Positions 26,436 through 35,374 of a DNA stretch of 54,738 bases are shown here, piece after piece. The translations under genes were made by a program, and so were the position numbers. How positions within the stretch are numbered: the stretch's first letter is position 1; each line of letters starts with the position of its first letter. Origin of the DNA: Clostridium sp. (GTDB taxonomy: Bacteria; Bacillota; Clostridia; Clostridiales; Clostridiaceae); the NCBI RefSeq assembly GCF_029258205.1, contig NZ_JARHZJ010000090.1, positions 1 through 54,738 on the forward strand. Reading direction: 5' to 3'. The notes beneath the pieces are model-generated. The model was not told the origin of the DNA, ran no database searches, and saw only the letters and a list, made by a program, of their open reading frames with translations.

Positions 26436-28310
26436 CTATAAAAACTCTTTTATACATTTTATATATTTAGCAGAATGAGAATCACTTCCTAAAACCATAG
26501 GTATTCCCTTCTCAATTGCCATTTCTAGAACTTTTCCTTCTATATAAAGTTCATTACACTCTTTTTTTCTTAAACCTGAAATATTAAAATCAAGTTCATA
26601 TCCTTTTTCTTTTATAATCTCTAATATCATATCTATCTTTGGAATATATTTTTCATAGTTATAAAGAAATTGCTTATTAAACTTTCTTACTAGATTCAAA
26701 TGTCCTATTCTCTTTGGTTTGTATGGTCCTAAATCACTTTTTAATGCCATAATTAATGTATCATAATATTTATCATATACTTCCTCTAAAGAACCTAAGT
26801 CATCTATAATATTTTTAAATTCCTCTACACTAAAATCAATACAATAATATCCTTTATTTCCTTTTATCATATGAACAGATAAGATTCCATCATCTAAGTA
26901 CTCTCCATATTTATTTAAAAGGCACTTAGTCTCACTTTCATAATCTTCTATGTAATCTACTTCTACTCCAGTATTTACTTTTATCTTATCTTTATACTTT
27001 TCTTTTAATACTTGTAACTCTTTTAAATAAGATTCCATTTCTTCTAATTTCATAGCACTATCTTTCAAAGGCGAAGGATCAGTAAAATTTTCTGGAAGTG
27101 GTAAATGCTCAGTAAAACTTATTTCATCCAATTTACATTTTATAGCTTTTTCAATATAATCTTCAATATTGTCATCACTACCATGAGGGCAATATTTTGT
27201 ATGAACATGACCATCTTTATTTTTAAAATTATACTCTTTAATCATATCGTTAAAAAATCTATACCCTCCTTTTTCTCTATTTTTCACTTTATACATAGCT
27301 TTATCAGAATTTCTCATCAGTACTTCTATTTTCTCTCCATCATCTGGAAATATTGTTATACCTATTGATGAGTCAATATTACATGTAATATCTCCTATTT
27401 TTATTATTTTTCTTAAGGAATTTTGAATATCTTTAACTATTTCTTCAATTTCTTTTCTATCACATATATCCTTTAATATAGCTGAGAATTCATCTCCACC
27501 TATTCTTCCTAAAATATCACCTTTTCTTAAACATTTATATACCCTTTTAACTGCACAAACTAGAACTTCGTCACCTACATTATGTCCATAATTATCATTT
27601 ATTTCCTTGAAACAATCTAAATCTATAAAAAGAACTGCAAATTTCTTATCCATATTTTTACTTTCATTTATAGTATTTCTAAAAGATTTGAAAAACAATC
27701 TCATGTTGGGAATATTAGTTAATTCATCATAATTGGCCATTCTATCCAATTTAATCTCCAAATTTTTCCTATTTGTAATATCTTGTCTTGAACCTACTAT
27801 AAAAACACCATCATCTTCATCTAAAATAGGCAGTAGCTTAGTTAAAAACACCTTTCTTTTTCCATTCAAAACCAAATCATCTTCGAATACAACTACTCTT
27901 TTTGCTTCTATACAATTCTTATAATAACTACAGAACTTTTTTCCAATCTCTTCACCAAAAACTTCTTTTGGAGTCTTATTTATAATCTCTTCTCCTTTAA
28001 GTCCAAATTCATCAAGATATGCATTGTTATTTCTCACATATCTAAAATTTCCATCCTTAAGCATTTGAACTAAAAATAGAGCATCTTGAGTTCCATTAAA
28101 AACTATATAATATTGCTTTAACAAACTTTTTATGTTCTTTAGAGCTTCATATAAAGTATTTTTTCTTTCACAATTTCCGCATAAATTTTCTATTAACTTC
28201 AATTCATTTTCTATCTTAAGACTTAAGATATCCATTTTAATATTTTTATCTTCTTTGCTATCTTCATAATTTACTTCATCTATATTTTCTTCTAAATAGT
28301 ACATTTTCAT
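26436..28310 (-). CDS. PAS-GGDEF diguanylate cyclase fused to a PHP phosphatase domain
   Basis: A 624-residue fusion. Residues about 65-180 form a PAS domain, 190-355 a GGDEF domain with active motif GGDEF at 271-275, preceded at the correct distance by the inhibitory I-site R262-K-G-D265. Residues 362-624 form a PHP domain of the histidinol-phosphatase HisJ/HisK type: DGHVHTKYCPHG (His368, His370), TEH (Glu401, His402), GVEVDYIEDYE, SVHMI, IGHLNLVRKF and GSDSHSAKYI, so all metal-ligand positions look present. The predicted protein makes c-di-GMP and has a phosphoester hydrolase on the same chain. No membrane segment is visible. AGGGG precedes the ATG. The substrate of the PHP half is unknown. 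Confidence 0.88.
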   Translation of the reverse strand: MKMYYLEENIDEVNYEDSKEDKNIKMDILSLKIENELKLIENLCGNCERKNTLYEALKNIKSLLKQYYIVFNGTQDALFLVQMLKDGNFRYVRNNNAYLDEFGLKGEEIINKTPKEVFGEEIGKKFCSYYKNCIEAKRVVVFEDDLVLNGKRKVFLTKLLPILDEDDGVFIVGSRQDITNRKNLEIKLDRMANYDELTNIPNMRLFFKSFRNTINESKNMDKKFAVLFIDLDCFKEINDNYGHNVGDEVLVCAVKRVYKCLRKGDILGRIGGDEFSAILKDICDRKEIEEIVKDIQNSLRKIIKIGDITCNIDSSIGITIFPDDGEKIEVLMRNSDKAMYKVKNREKGGYRFFNDMIKEYNFKNKDGHVHTKYCPHGSDDNIEDYIEKAIKCKLDEISFTEHLPLPENFTDPSPLKDSAMKLEEMESYLKELQVLKEKYKDKIKVNTGVEVDYIEDYESETKCLLNKYGEYLDDGILSVHMIKGNKGYYCIDFSVEEFKNIIDDLGSLEEVYDKYYDTLIMALKSDLGPYKPKRIGHLNLVRKFNKQFLYNYEKYIPKIDMILEIIKEKGYELDFNISGLRKKECNELYIEGKVLEMAIEKGIPMVLGSDSHSAKYIKCIKEFL

Positions 28311-28493
28311 ATCTTCCCCTCACTTATGAAGTATATGATTTAATAATCATAACAAATATAAATTAATATTTCATTAAAAAGATTAACATTTTATCCATAT
28401 ACAGTATATAATATTAGTTTAATAATTTCTATCTTAATAATTATAAAATACTAAAATTATGATAAATATTATTTTTAAGACTATTTAATTGTT

Positions 28494-29207
28494 TTATATA
28501 TCCATTCTAATTCCATTATCTTTTAACCAGATTTTCTTTTCTTTATAATTTGGAATAATCTTAGAAACATAAATCCAATAATTCTTTGAATGATTTTTAT
28601 GAATCATATGCGTCATTTCATGCACAACTATATAATCAATTACCTCTAAAGGTGCCATTATACACCTCCAATTAAAAAGTAAATCATTATAATATGTACA
28701 ACTACCCCATCTCCTTTTTTGTTCTTTAACCTTTACACTTCTAGCATTCAAAGGATAAAATTTTAAATAGTGTTTAACTCTTTCTTTAATTATCCTTAAT
28801 CCTTCCTCTCTATACCATAATTCAATTGCTTTCCTTAATTTTTCCTTATTGTATTTATTAATATGAACAACTAATTCTTTTTCTATTAAATTAACAGAAA
28901 TCTTTTTTAAAAATGGGCTAAACTTTATTTTTAATGGATATTCATTTCCTAAATACATAAATAAATCTCCATCCTTATAGCTTTTTTCAACCTTTTTATA
29001 ATTACGTTTGCAAGCCTGTTCTTTCTTTTCAATGATCCAATTTCCTTTTTTTCTAACATGACTAATAATAACTTCCTCTGAAATACCAATAGGTGCTCTA
29101 ACTTTTACTTCTCCCTCAACTGAAATCTCTATACTCATAGTTTTTCTTTTACTTAATATTAATTCAAAATCTATAATCCTCTTTTCATGTTCAAATCTTA
29201 CTATCAT
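28494..29207 (-). CDS. YgjP-like M48-type metallopeptidase (DUF45)
   Basis: A 237-residue protein of the YgjP/DUF45 family. It contains VKEQKRRWGSCTYYNDLLFNW, the family-defining segment, then YIVVHEMTHMIHKNHSKNYW with the HExxH zinc site and a third ligand in the following His. The N-terminal part KTMSIEISVEGEVKVRAPIG is also typical. Members are cytoplasmic, and their substrates are not established. AAAGG precedes the ATG. It lies between the GGDEF-PHP gene and a small membrane protein gene, all on the same strand, but with gaps above 100 bases. Confidence 0.92.
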   Translation of the reverse strand: MIVRFEHEKRIIDFELILSKRKTMSIEISVEGEVKVRAPIGISEEVIISHVRKKGNWIIEKKEQACKRNYKKVEKSYKDGDLFMYLGNEYPLKIKFSPFLKKISVNLIEKELVVHINKYNKEKLRKAIELWYREEGLRIIKERVKHYLKFYPLNARSVKVKEQKRRWGSCTYYNDLLFNWRCIMAPLEVIDYIVVHEMTHMIHKNHSKNYWIYVSKIIPNYKEKKIWLKDNGIRMDI

Positions 29208-29301
29208 AACAAACCTTTCTATAACTTTTGATCTTTAATTTTTAAGCTTTAAGTTAATTAAAATAATATTCCATAAAAAAGATAGTACAAATAAAATATA
29301 A

Positions 29302-29333
29302 AAAATGCTTCACAAAGTTTTGTGAAGCATTTT
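29302..29333 (-). terminator. Hairpin terminator touching the stop codon of the 156-residue gene
   Basis: AAAATGCTTCACA (29302-29314) and TGTGAAGCATTTT (29321-29333) form a 13-bp stem with a six-base loop. The stop codon of the gene ending at 29332 is inside the stem, and T-rich sequence follows on the minus strand. Confidence 0.85.
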
Positions 29334-29802
29334 AATTATATTTTTTATTTTCTTCCATAATTCTTACTATTCCAGCTATAGAAAACACTATAACTTCTAC
29401 CATTCCTAGTGAAACAGCTAAAGACATTCCTATGTTTATAATATACTTTATAAGTGATGTATTTAAAACCTCAGTATTAATTACATTTAAAGAAACTAAT
29501 AATATACCTAAAATAATCATTATACTTATTCCATATTTAAATACACATGAATAAAACTTACTAAAATATTTAAGACTTTTAATTCTATCAGTAAAACCTT
29601 TAATCCAAGATGTAAAAGTTAACCCTCGCTTCTTTAAATCCCATATATGGTATCCTAAAGCAAAAATAGTCCATAAAAGAGCAATTCCTGCCAATATTGA
29701 CTCTTCTAAAGAACTACTTGCTTTTCTTATCATAAATATATAATCAATCATTACAAAAATAGTAATAATCTCAATCTTTAATTTTCTCTCGTAATTTTTC
29801 AT
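29332..29802 (-). CDS. Small membrane protein, unrecognised
   Basis: A 156-residue protein starting at ATG 29802 with GGAGG five bases upstream; the longer frame begins with a TTG inside the ribosome site. Four hydrophobic segments are visible: IIIFVMIDYIFMI-like near the start, ILAGIALLWTIFALGYHIW, YGISIMIILGILLVSLNV and MSLAVSLGMVEVIVFSIAGI. A basic loop (DLKKRGLTFTSWIKGFTDRIKSLK) separates the two halves. No family is recognised and neighbours give no hint. Confidence 0.7.
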   Translation of the reverse strand: MKNYERKLKIEIITIFVMIDYIFMIRKASSSLEESILAGIALLWTIFALGYHIWDLKKRGLTFTSWIKGFTDRIKSLKYFSKFYSCVFKYGISIMIILGILLVSLNVINTEVLNTSLIKYIINIGMSLAVSLGMVEVIVFSIAGIVRIMEENKKYN

Positions 29803-29814
29803 TATCTCCTCCAA

Positions 29815-30128
29815 AACTTTTAAATCCTATATAATAAATATTATCAATTTAAAGTTTCTTTGTAAATAAATTTCATTTTATATCTCTAATATAAAGATAA
29901 TCTTCAGCTTTATCATTTAAATATTAATTGCTTTTTATAATTATTATGGATTAGATTTTGTATTTTCAGCATAATCAAATATAAAATTATATTAATATTA
30001 AAAATTTATAAAATTTAAATTATAAAAACCTATAATAACTATAAATAAATCAAATAAGTAAATTTATTTTAGTATAAACAAAAAGATGATATACTTTAGA
30101 AAAGATTCTTAAAGTGAGGTGAATATTT
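29815..30128. other. Divergent intergenic region
   Basis: About 310 AT-rich bases between two divergent genes. GATATACTTT (30087-30096) carries a plausible -10 (TATACT) for the plus-strand gene, about 25 bases before its ribosome site. No other structure or reading frame is seen. Confidence 0.4.
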
Positions 30129-30656
30129 ATGTTTACAATTAATAATTTCGCTTTTGATTCTATAAAAAAATTAAATGAATTAAAACCATATAACTGTTTA
30201 GACATAAGATCATATAAAAAAAATAGAAAAGTAGTTATAGAAAAACTTGAAGATACATTCAATGTATATGAAGATGGATATGAAAAAAGAGAATTCCTTA
30301 ATATTTCAAAAGAAGAGTTAAAAAAACTTTTAAGAATTATAGAAAAAATTGAATTCCCTAGAAGTAATAAACTTAGAGTATATGTTTTAGAAACAAAAGA
30401 TCAAAGTACTTGTAGAGCAAACTATAGAGATGAAAGCATTTTTGAAGATGAAGAAGAAAAAATTTCTATATTTATAGAAACATCTTATAGTTCCTATGAA
30501 GCAATAAAAAGTTTAATTGAAGACAGTAATGATTTGATTTTAGAAGTAAACTTCGCTCAAAATGTAACTATAAAATCAAAGGTTTCAGATGAAACATACT
30601 TAACTTTAAAAAACTACTTAAAAGATAGACAAGATACAAATATGTTTGCATGCTAG
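30129..30656 (+). CDS. Unrecognised acidic cytoplasmic protein
   Basis: I do not recognise this 175-residue protein. It begins MFTINNFAFDSIKKLNELK, is rich in Lys and Glu, and has no signal peptide or membrane segment. The alternating hydrophobic pattern (EEKISIFIETSYSSYEAIKS) suggests an alpha/beta fold. GAGGTGAATATTT precedes the ATG, a good ribosome site, and codon use is normal for the window, so the gene looks real. It is alone on the plus strand between two minus-strand groups. Confidence 0.7.
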   Translation: MFTINNFAFDSIKKLNELKPYNCLDIRSYKKNRKVVIEKLEDTFNVYEDGYEKREFLNISKEELKKLLRIIEKIEFPRSNKLRVYVLETKDQSTCRANYRDESIFEDEEEKISIFIETSYSSYEAIKSLIEDSNDLILEVNFAQNVTIKSKVSDETYLTLKNYLKDRQDTNMFAC

Positions 30657-30735
30657 TTTATATTGTAAATTATTAAAATATAAACTAAAGCATTAATTTT
30701 CACTTGACCTGTATTTTCAATCCTAATGCAATAAA

Positions 30736-30768
30736 AAACTCCATCCTAAATATAAATAGGACGAAGTT
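30736..30768 (-). terminator. Rho-independent terminator of the FliB-like gene
   Basis: On the minus strand AACTTCGTCCTA pairs with TAGGATGGAGTT (two G-U pairs) and is followed by six T residues, just after the stop codon at 30795. Confidence 0.85.
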
Positions 30769-30794
30769 AAAAATTCTCATTTCCATCTACTATT

Positions 30795-32060
30795 TTAATC
30801 TTTTGTAAATACAGGCAGTAAAATTTTAGCAAATTCTAAATTATTAAAATCATGCTCTTTTATATAATTTAATAAGTCAATTAAATAAGTTTTGTGATGC
30901 TCTACAACCTTTGAGAAACACTGAATAAATCTTACTACTTCTTCTTTTGAAAGAAATTTATTTAACTTACCTTTATTCTTATTTTTCTTATCATATATAT
31001 ACATACCAACTAAATAAAATCTTATAAATGTATATCTTATAAGCAACATGATATAGCTATCAAATATTGATTCTCTCTCACACAATGGAAATAAATTACT
31101 ATAAATAAAATTAACTATGTAGTTTTCAAATATATAACTATTTTGCTCTATAAATACTTTTTCATATTCTTCAAAAGCATTTATATACATTTGAACATTT
31201 TTAACTAAATAATTTTCTTCATCTAAATTAAATCCTATCTTAACTTCTTTTGAATAATCCTTAAACCTATCACTATCTATATCCTTGTCTATCCTAAGCA
31301 TAGTAAGTAATTTCTTAAAGAAATCAACTTGAATAACATAATTCATAGAATTTTCTTCATATGAGTCTTGAAGATTATTTATGTCATATTCCTTTATAAA
31401 GCTTAAAGTATTATTGTAATTATATTCATACTCATCCTCTAAAGAGTTTATAAATTCACCTAATATGTAAAGTCTTTTATTTAATGAAAACTCTCTATTT
31501 TTCATTATATTTATACTAATCTCTCTAATTTCTTTAAGAAACTCTACTGGAAGCCATGACTCTTGATTAACTTTAGTATTAATCTCACTTGATATTATGT
31601 GTTTTTCTAAAGTTTCATTACTTTCTGAAAACTCAATACCGTCCTTATTAAGCAAAAGTATTCTAGCAGCCTCTGGACATGCTACATTAATAGACATTTC
31701 ATAAATTGAATCAATCTTATTGGTTACCCTAGGAAATGATGTACAAACATTTGAAAGATACTCTTCTCCAAGATTAGAATGAATAGCACAGTAGTTATCA
31801 CTTTTTAAAAATGGACATCTCTTACTTTCTCCTAATTTAACTTTAGCAAAATCAATTTCATCACATTGACACTTCTTATTTTTAATAATATTACTTTCAA
31901 GTATATTCTTTATATCATTATTGCTTACACTTTCATACTGCTCAAAAGTAAACTTATCAATATCAACATCCCAGCCTATACAACAGCTATCTTCGCATTT
32001 TCCTCCAATACACTTAAACTCTTTAAGATGTATTGGATATCTCATTTTAACATTCTTCAT
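30795..32060 (-). CDS. FliB-like lysine-N-methylase family protein (Cys-cluster)
   Basis: A 421-residue protein with the N-terminal cluster KCIGGKCEDSCCIGWDVDID (Cys17, 22, 26, 27), a second Cys group (KCQCDE, RCPFLKSDNYCAIH, SNVCTSFPR) and a long helical C-terminal part. This is the layout of FliB, which methylates flagellin lysines in Salmonella, and of the CxxCxxCC family; the cluster may hold iron-sulfur. If the host is non-motile C. perfringens, flagellin cannot be the target, so the substrate must differ. There are no flagellar genes in the window. GAGGGAAG precedes the ATG. Confidence 0.85.
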   Translation of the reverse strand: MKNVKMRYPIHLKEFKCIGGKCEDSCCIGWDVDIDKFTFEQYESVSNNDIKNILESNIIKNKKCQCDEIDFAKVKLGESKRCPFLKSDNYCAIHSNLGEEYLSNVCTSFPRVTNKIDSIYEMSINVACPEAARILLLNKDGIEFSESNETLEKHIISSEINTKVNQESWLPVEFLKEIREISINIMKNREFSLNKRLYILGEFINSLEDEYEYNYNNTLSFIKEYDINNLQDSYEENSMNYVIQVDFFKKLLTMLRIDKDIDSDRFKDYSKEVKIGFNLDEENYLVKNVQMYINAFEEYEKVFIEQNSYIFENYIVNFIYSNLFPLCERESIFDSYIMLLIRYTFIRFYLVGMYIYDKKNKNKGKLNKFLSKEEVVRFIQCFSKVVEHHKTYLIDLLNYIKEHDFNNLEFAKILLPVFTKD

Positions 32061-32142
32061 TATATACTTCCCTCTTAAATAAAATAATTTAATTTACTTA
32101 ATTATTTTATCACACTATATTATCTTATTTTAAAGCCAAATA

Positions 32143-32883
32143 CTAATAAAATTCTTTAATTTTTTTAATCATACTTTCTTTATTTTCTTTTAATTGAGGT
32201 ATTCTATTTACATTTGCACCAGATGGATGTGGAAATCCCCTAAGTATTTGTCCTTCACTTATAAATCCCTCTTCATTAAGCTTAAATAGTACTTCCTCAA
32301 CTGCTTTTCCTAAAGGTATCAATAATATATTTTCAAAATCATCTAAACTCTTGATTTCCTCAATAAAGTTCTCATAAACATACTTCATTAAAAAATTACT
32401 CTTTATAAGTTTAGGAGTGTGTCCTGTATAATTTGCTTTTTTAACAAAAACAGAATAAGGAATTAAGGATACCGTATGTAATAAATAATCTTTTTTTCCA
32501 AAAAGCTCTTCGCAATCATTTATGTTTAATGTCTTACTAAGTTCTATCTCATTTAACATACTAATTATATTTTTTCTTAATGCTCCACTAAAACGCCCTG
32601 CAACTTTGCATTTATATTGAATCCCTTTAATATCATTACCAAATTCTAATTCTTTTCTTGCTGTAGCTATAGCTGTGCTCATTTGATTAAAACCTGGAGT
32701 TATACCAATTATAAACACCTTGGCATTAGGATTTATATATTCATTATGCGGAGCATAATAAATTTCAATATTTCCATCTTTATCAATAAGAAAATCATCT
32801 ATTAAAAGTTCTTCTTTTGTATATTTATCTTTTAAAGGAAGCTTTTTAATTGCTTCTTCATAATCATATAATGTCTTTTTCAT
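32143..32883 (-). CDS. Uracil-DNA-glycosylase-fold protein, function unknown
   Basis: A 246-residue protein with features of the UDG superfamily: FIIGITPGFNQM near residue 55, where family members have GxxPG, and RGFPHPSGANVNR near the end, matching the HPS[PG] motif. The central part (HTVSLIPYSVFVKKANYTGHTPKL) is not like known glycosylases, and the water-activating Asp is not obvious, so enzyme activity is uncertain. GGAGATG precedes the ATG. It lies just upstream of the FliB-like gene on the same strand with an 80-base gap, so co-transcription is possible. Confidence 0.75.
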   Translation of the reverse strand: MKKTLYDYEEAIKKLPLKDKYTKEELLIDDFLIDKDGNIEIYYAPHNEYINPNAKVFIIGITPGFNQMSTAIATARKELEFGNDIKGIQYKCKVAGRFSGALRKNIISMLNEIELSKTLNINDCEELFGKKDYLLHTVSLIPYSVFVKKANYTGHTPKLIKSNFLMKYVYENFIEEIKSLDDFENILLIPLGKAVEEVLFKLNEEGFISEGQILRGFPHPSGANVNRIPQLKENKESMIKKIKEFY

Positions 32884-33103
32884 ATTAACATCTCCAAATA
32901 ATATTCTTACAAAATAAATATAATCTTAATATAATCTCAATTCAACATATATTATTCTTTATTTTTATATAAAAATTAATTTTTTGTAACTTTTGTGTAG
33001 TTTCTTAAAAAAACAAAATATATATAATTAATATTAAATGTGTACAAGCATTATAAAAATTTTTAAATATAGCAAATGAAAAAATTATTAAGGAGAAATA
33101 CAT

Positions 33104-33685
33104 ATGAATTTTTGGAATAACATTTTTAACTCTATTAATGGGTTGGCAGGAAAAAATCACTTATTAGATTCAATTATGCTTTTCAGTTCACAAATATTGC
33201 CATATATTCTTTTAGGTACAGTAGTTATAGTTTATTTAATAGGTATTATAAGTAAAAAGAAAAAAGCTAGAGGACTAGCTGTTGATACTATTGTTTTTAC
33301 TGCAATAAATTTACTGTTATCAGCAGTAATAAGTCACTTTTTTTATGCTCCAAGACCCTTTGTAAATGATCCTAATGCAAATCTATTATATCCACACAAG
33401 CCAGATTCATCTTTTCCAAGTGATCATGCAGTTGGTAGCATGAGTATAGCTTTAGGATTAAATAGATATAATAAAATTCTTGGAACAATTGAAATAATTC
33501 TATCTATATTAATAGGAATTTCTAGAGTATATGTTGGGCACCATTATCCTCAACATGTCGTTGCTTCATTTATACTTGTAATTATACTAAACGTACTTTA
33601 CATAAAATTCTTAAGCAAAAGTGTTCAAAAAATTTATTTTTCAATTGAAAAACATATACCAATTTTAAATAAATTAGTTAAATAA
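33104..33685 (+). CDS. PAP2-family phosphatase, BcrC-like undecaprenyl-diphosphatase candidate
   Basis: A 193-residue membrane protein with five to six hydrophobic segments and PAP2 motifs: YAPRPF, SFPSDHAVGS and SRVYVGHHYPQHVVAS. The closest functional type is BcrC, which recycles undecaprenyl pyrophosphate for cell-wall synthesis and helps resist bacitracin. One oddity: the Asp that usually ends the third motif (HYPxD) is His here. The two catalytic His positions are kept. AAGGAG precedes the ATG by 8 bases. A dispersed repeat carrying a terminator hairpin follows. Confidence 0.85.
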   Translation: MNFWNNIFNSINGLAGKNHLLDSIMLFSSQILPYILLGTVVIVYLIGIISKKKKARGLAVDTIVFTAINLLLSAVISHFFYAPRPFVNDPNANLLYPHKPDSSFPSDHAVGSMSIALGLNRYNKILGTIEIILSILIGISRVYVGHHYPQHVVASFILVIILNVLYIKFLSKSVQKIYFSIEKHIPILNKLVK

Positions 33686-33753
33686 TCTAAAACCTTAAAG
33701 TTTAAGATAATTTAAATTAAATTCTAATTTCTATAATATATATTATGATAATC

Positions 33754-33828
33754 TAGAATAATTTGTGTAATTTAATATTCTGTATCGGTTATATAGCTGG
33801 AAATTTTATTTCCAGTTATATTTTTATA
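33754..33828 (+). repeat. Dispersed 75-bp repeat with terminator hairpin (copy 1)
   Basis: This 75-base block matches 49539-49613 at all but about four positions. It contains CTGGAAAT-TTT-ATTTCCAG, a stem followed by TTATATTTTTATA, so each copy ends the plus-strand gene upstream of it. High identity between otherwise unrelated intergenic regions marks it as a repeat family rather than an ordinary terminator. Confidence 0.8.
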
Positions 33829-33919
33829 TTTTTCTTCAAATATTAATAATGAGTTATTATTTTAATTTTATTATGTGCAAATTTTTGAAATATATACTTT
33901 AAATGCAACTATATACAAG

Positions 33920-35141
33920 CTAAATTGCTAGTGCAGTTTCGATTCTCTCCGCAAAAATTATTTCAAATTGTAGTAGAATAGGACTCCTATTTGCTATTGG
34001 TGAAGTCCATTTTTTCATCATTTGATCTTTAGCTAAATATAGAGACTTCCTTAGTGATTCGTCTGTTGGAAATACTGTTCTTATCTTAGTAAATTTTCTT
34101 AACTGTCTATTGAATCCTTCAAGCAAATTTGTAGTATAAATCATTTTTCTTATACCACTTTAAAAATCAAAGAATGTACTTAAATTATTCCAATTAGAGT
34201 ACCATGAATCTATGACATTAGCATATTTATAATCCCATTTTTCTTTTAACACGTCTAACTGCGATAACGCTAGTCCCACGGTTTCAGCCGTATATAATAA
34301 TTTTAAATCCTTCATAAAGTATTTTTTATCCTTGTAAGATATGTATTTTAATGAGTTTCTTATTTGATTAACTATACAATTTTGTATATAAACATTAGGA
34401 AATAAAGCTTTTATGGCTTCTGGAAGTCCTCTCAATCCATCCATGCAAGCTATTAATATATCTTTAACACCACGATTATTCAAATCATTACAGACACTTA
34501 ACCAAAATTTAGCTCTCTCTGCTTCACCAATCCATATTCCAAGAATATCTTTATGTCCATTCATGTCTATTCCTAAACATATATATGCAGTCTTAGATAC
34601 AATTTTATTATCTTCTCTAACTTTAAAATGAATTGCATCCATATATACAATTGGATATACCTTATCAATCATTCGGTTTTGCCATTCGGCAACAGCTACG
34701 AGAACTTTATCTGTTATATGAGAAATAGCCGATGTAGACAGTTCAATTCCATATAATTCTTCCATTTCTGATTGAATATCTCTAGTAGACATTCCTCTGG
34801 CATATAATCCAATAATTTTCTGGTCAAATTCATTACAATCTTTTTTATTTTTTTACTGAAACAGGGTTAAAGTCACCGTTTCTATCACGTGGAATATCTA
34901 ATTCCACATCTCCGTAACTACTTCTAACAGTTTTGTTTTAAGTGCCATTTCTATAATTTTTAGAATTTTCTTCAGAACATCTTTCATATTTAGTTCTACC
35001 TAGGTGTTCTTCCATCTCGGCATCTAACAATTGTTGCATAACATCTTTAAATAGTCTTTTTATCAATCTATTCTTACCAACTAAATCTTCAACTGATTTA
35101 CAATTTTTAATTTCTTCTTGATAATTGATTTCTTTACTCAT
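33920..35141 (-). pseudogene. IS256-family transposase, inactivated
   Basis: Read together, the pieces cover a full IS256-family transposase of about 400 residues. The start is MSKEINYQEEIKNCKSVEDL and MEEHLGRTKYER; the middle GMSTRDIQSEMEELYG; the DDE core has Asp in YMDAIHFKVR, Asp in ACMDGLRGLPEAIKA and Glu in NLLEGFNRQLRK. There are three lesions: an in-frame TAA near 34936, a one-base deletion in an A run near 34850-34870, and an in-frame TAA at 34160. The gene therefore cannot make enzyme. AAGGAGG still precedes the first ATG. I could not identify the terminal inverted repeats with confidence. Confidence 0.92.
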
Positions 35142-35223
35142 TTGAAATCCTCCTTAAAATATTAAGAATATTATTACAAATTTTCCAGCTAAGTATTCAA
35201 AAACTGTAGAGAAATTAATATAT

Positions 35224-35277
35224 AAAAAAGAAAGTAGGTAGTTTTATTTTTTAATAAAACTACCTACTTTCTTTTTT
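35224..35277 (-). terminator. Strong terminator of the adhesin gene
   Basis: A perfect 25-bp stem (35224-35248 with 35253-35277) has a TTTT loop, with the T run forming the end of the stem on either strand. It lies about 100 bases after the adhesin stop codon and separates it from the dead transposase. Confidence 0.9.
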
Positions 35278-35374
35278 AGTTATTAAGATTTTTTCAAAAT
35301 ATATATAAATTAATTGTAATTTAATATTTACATATATTTAAATAATAATATCAATTTAAATTCATTTATAATCA

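Noticed and set aside
35142..35223. Terminal inverted repeat of the IS256 element
   Set aside because: ACTGTAGAGAA-like sequence near 35204 has no matching partner beyond 33920, so the ends cannot be set.
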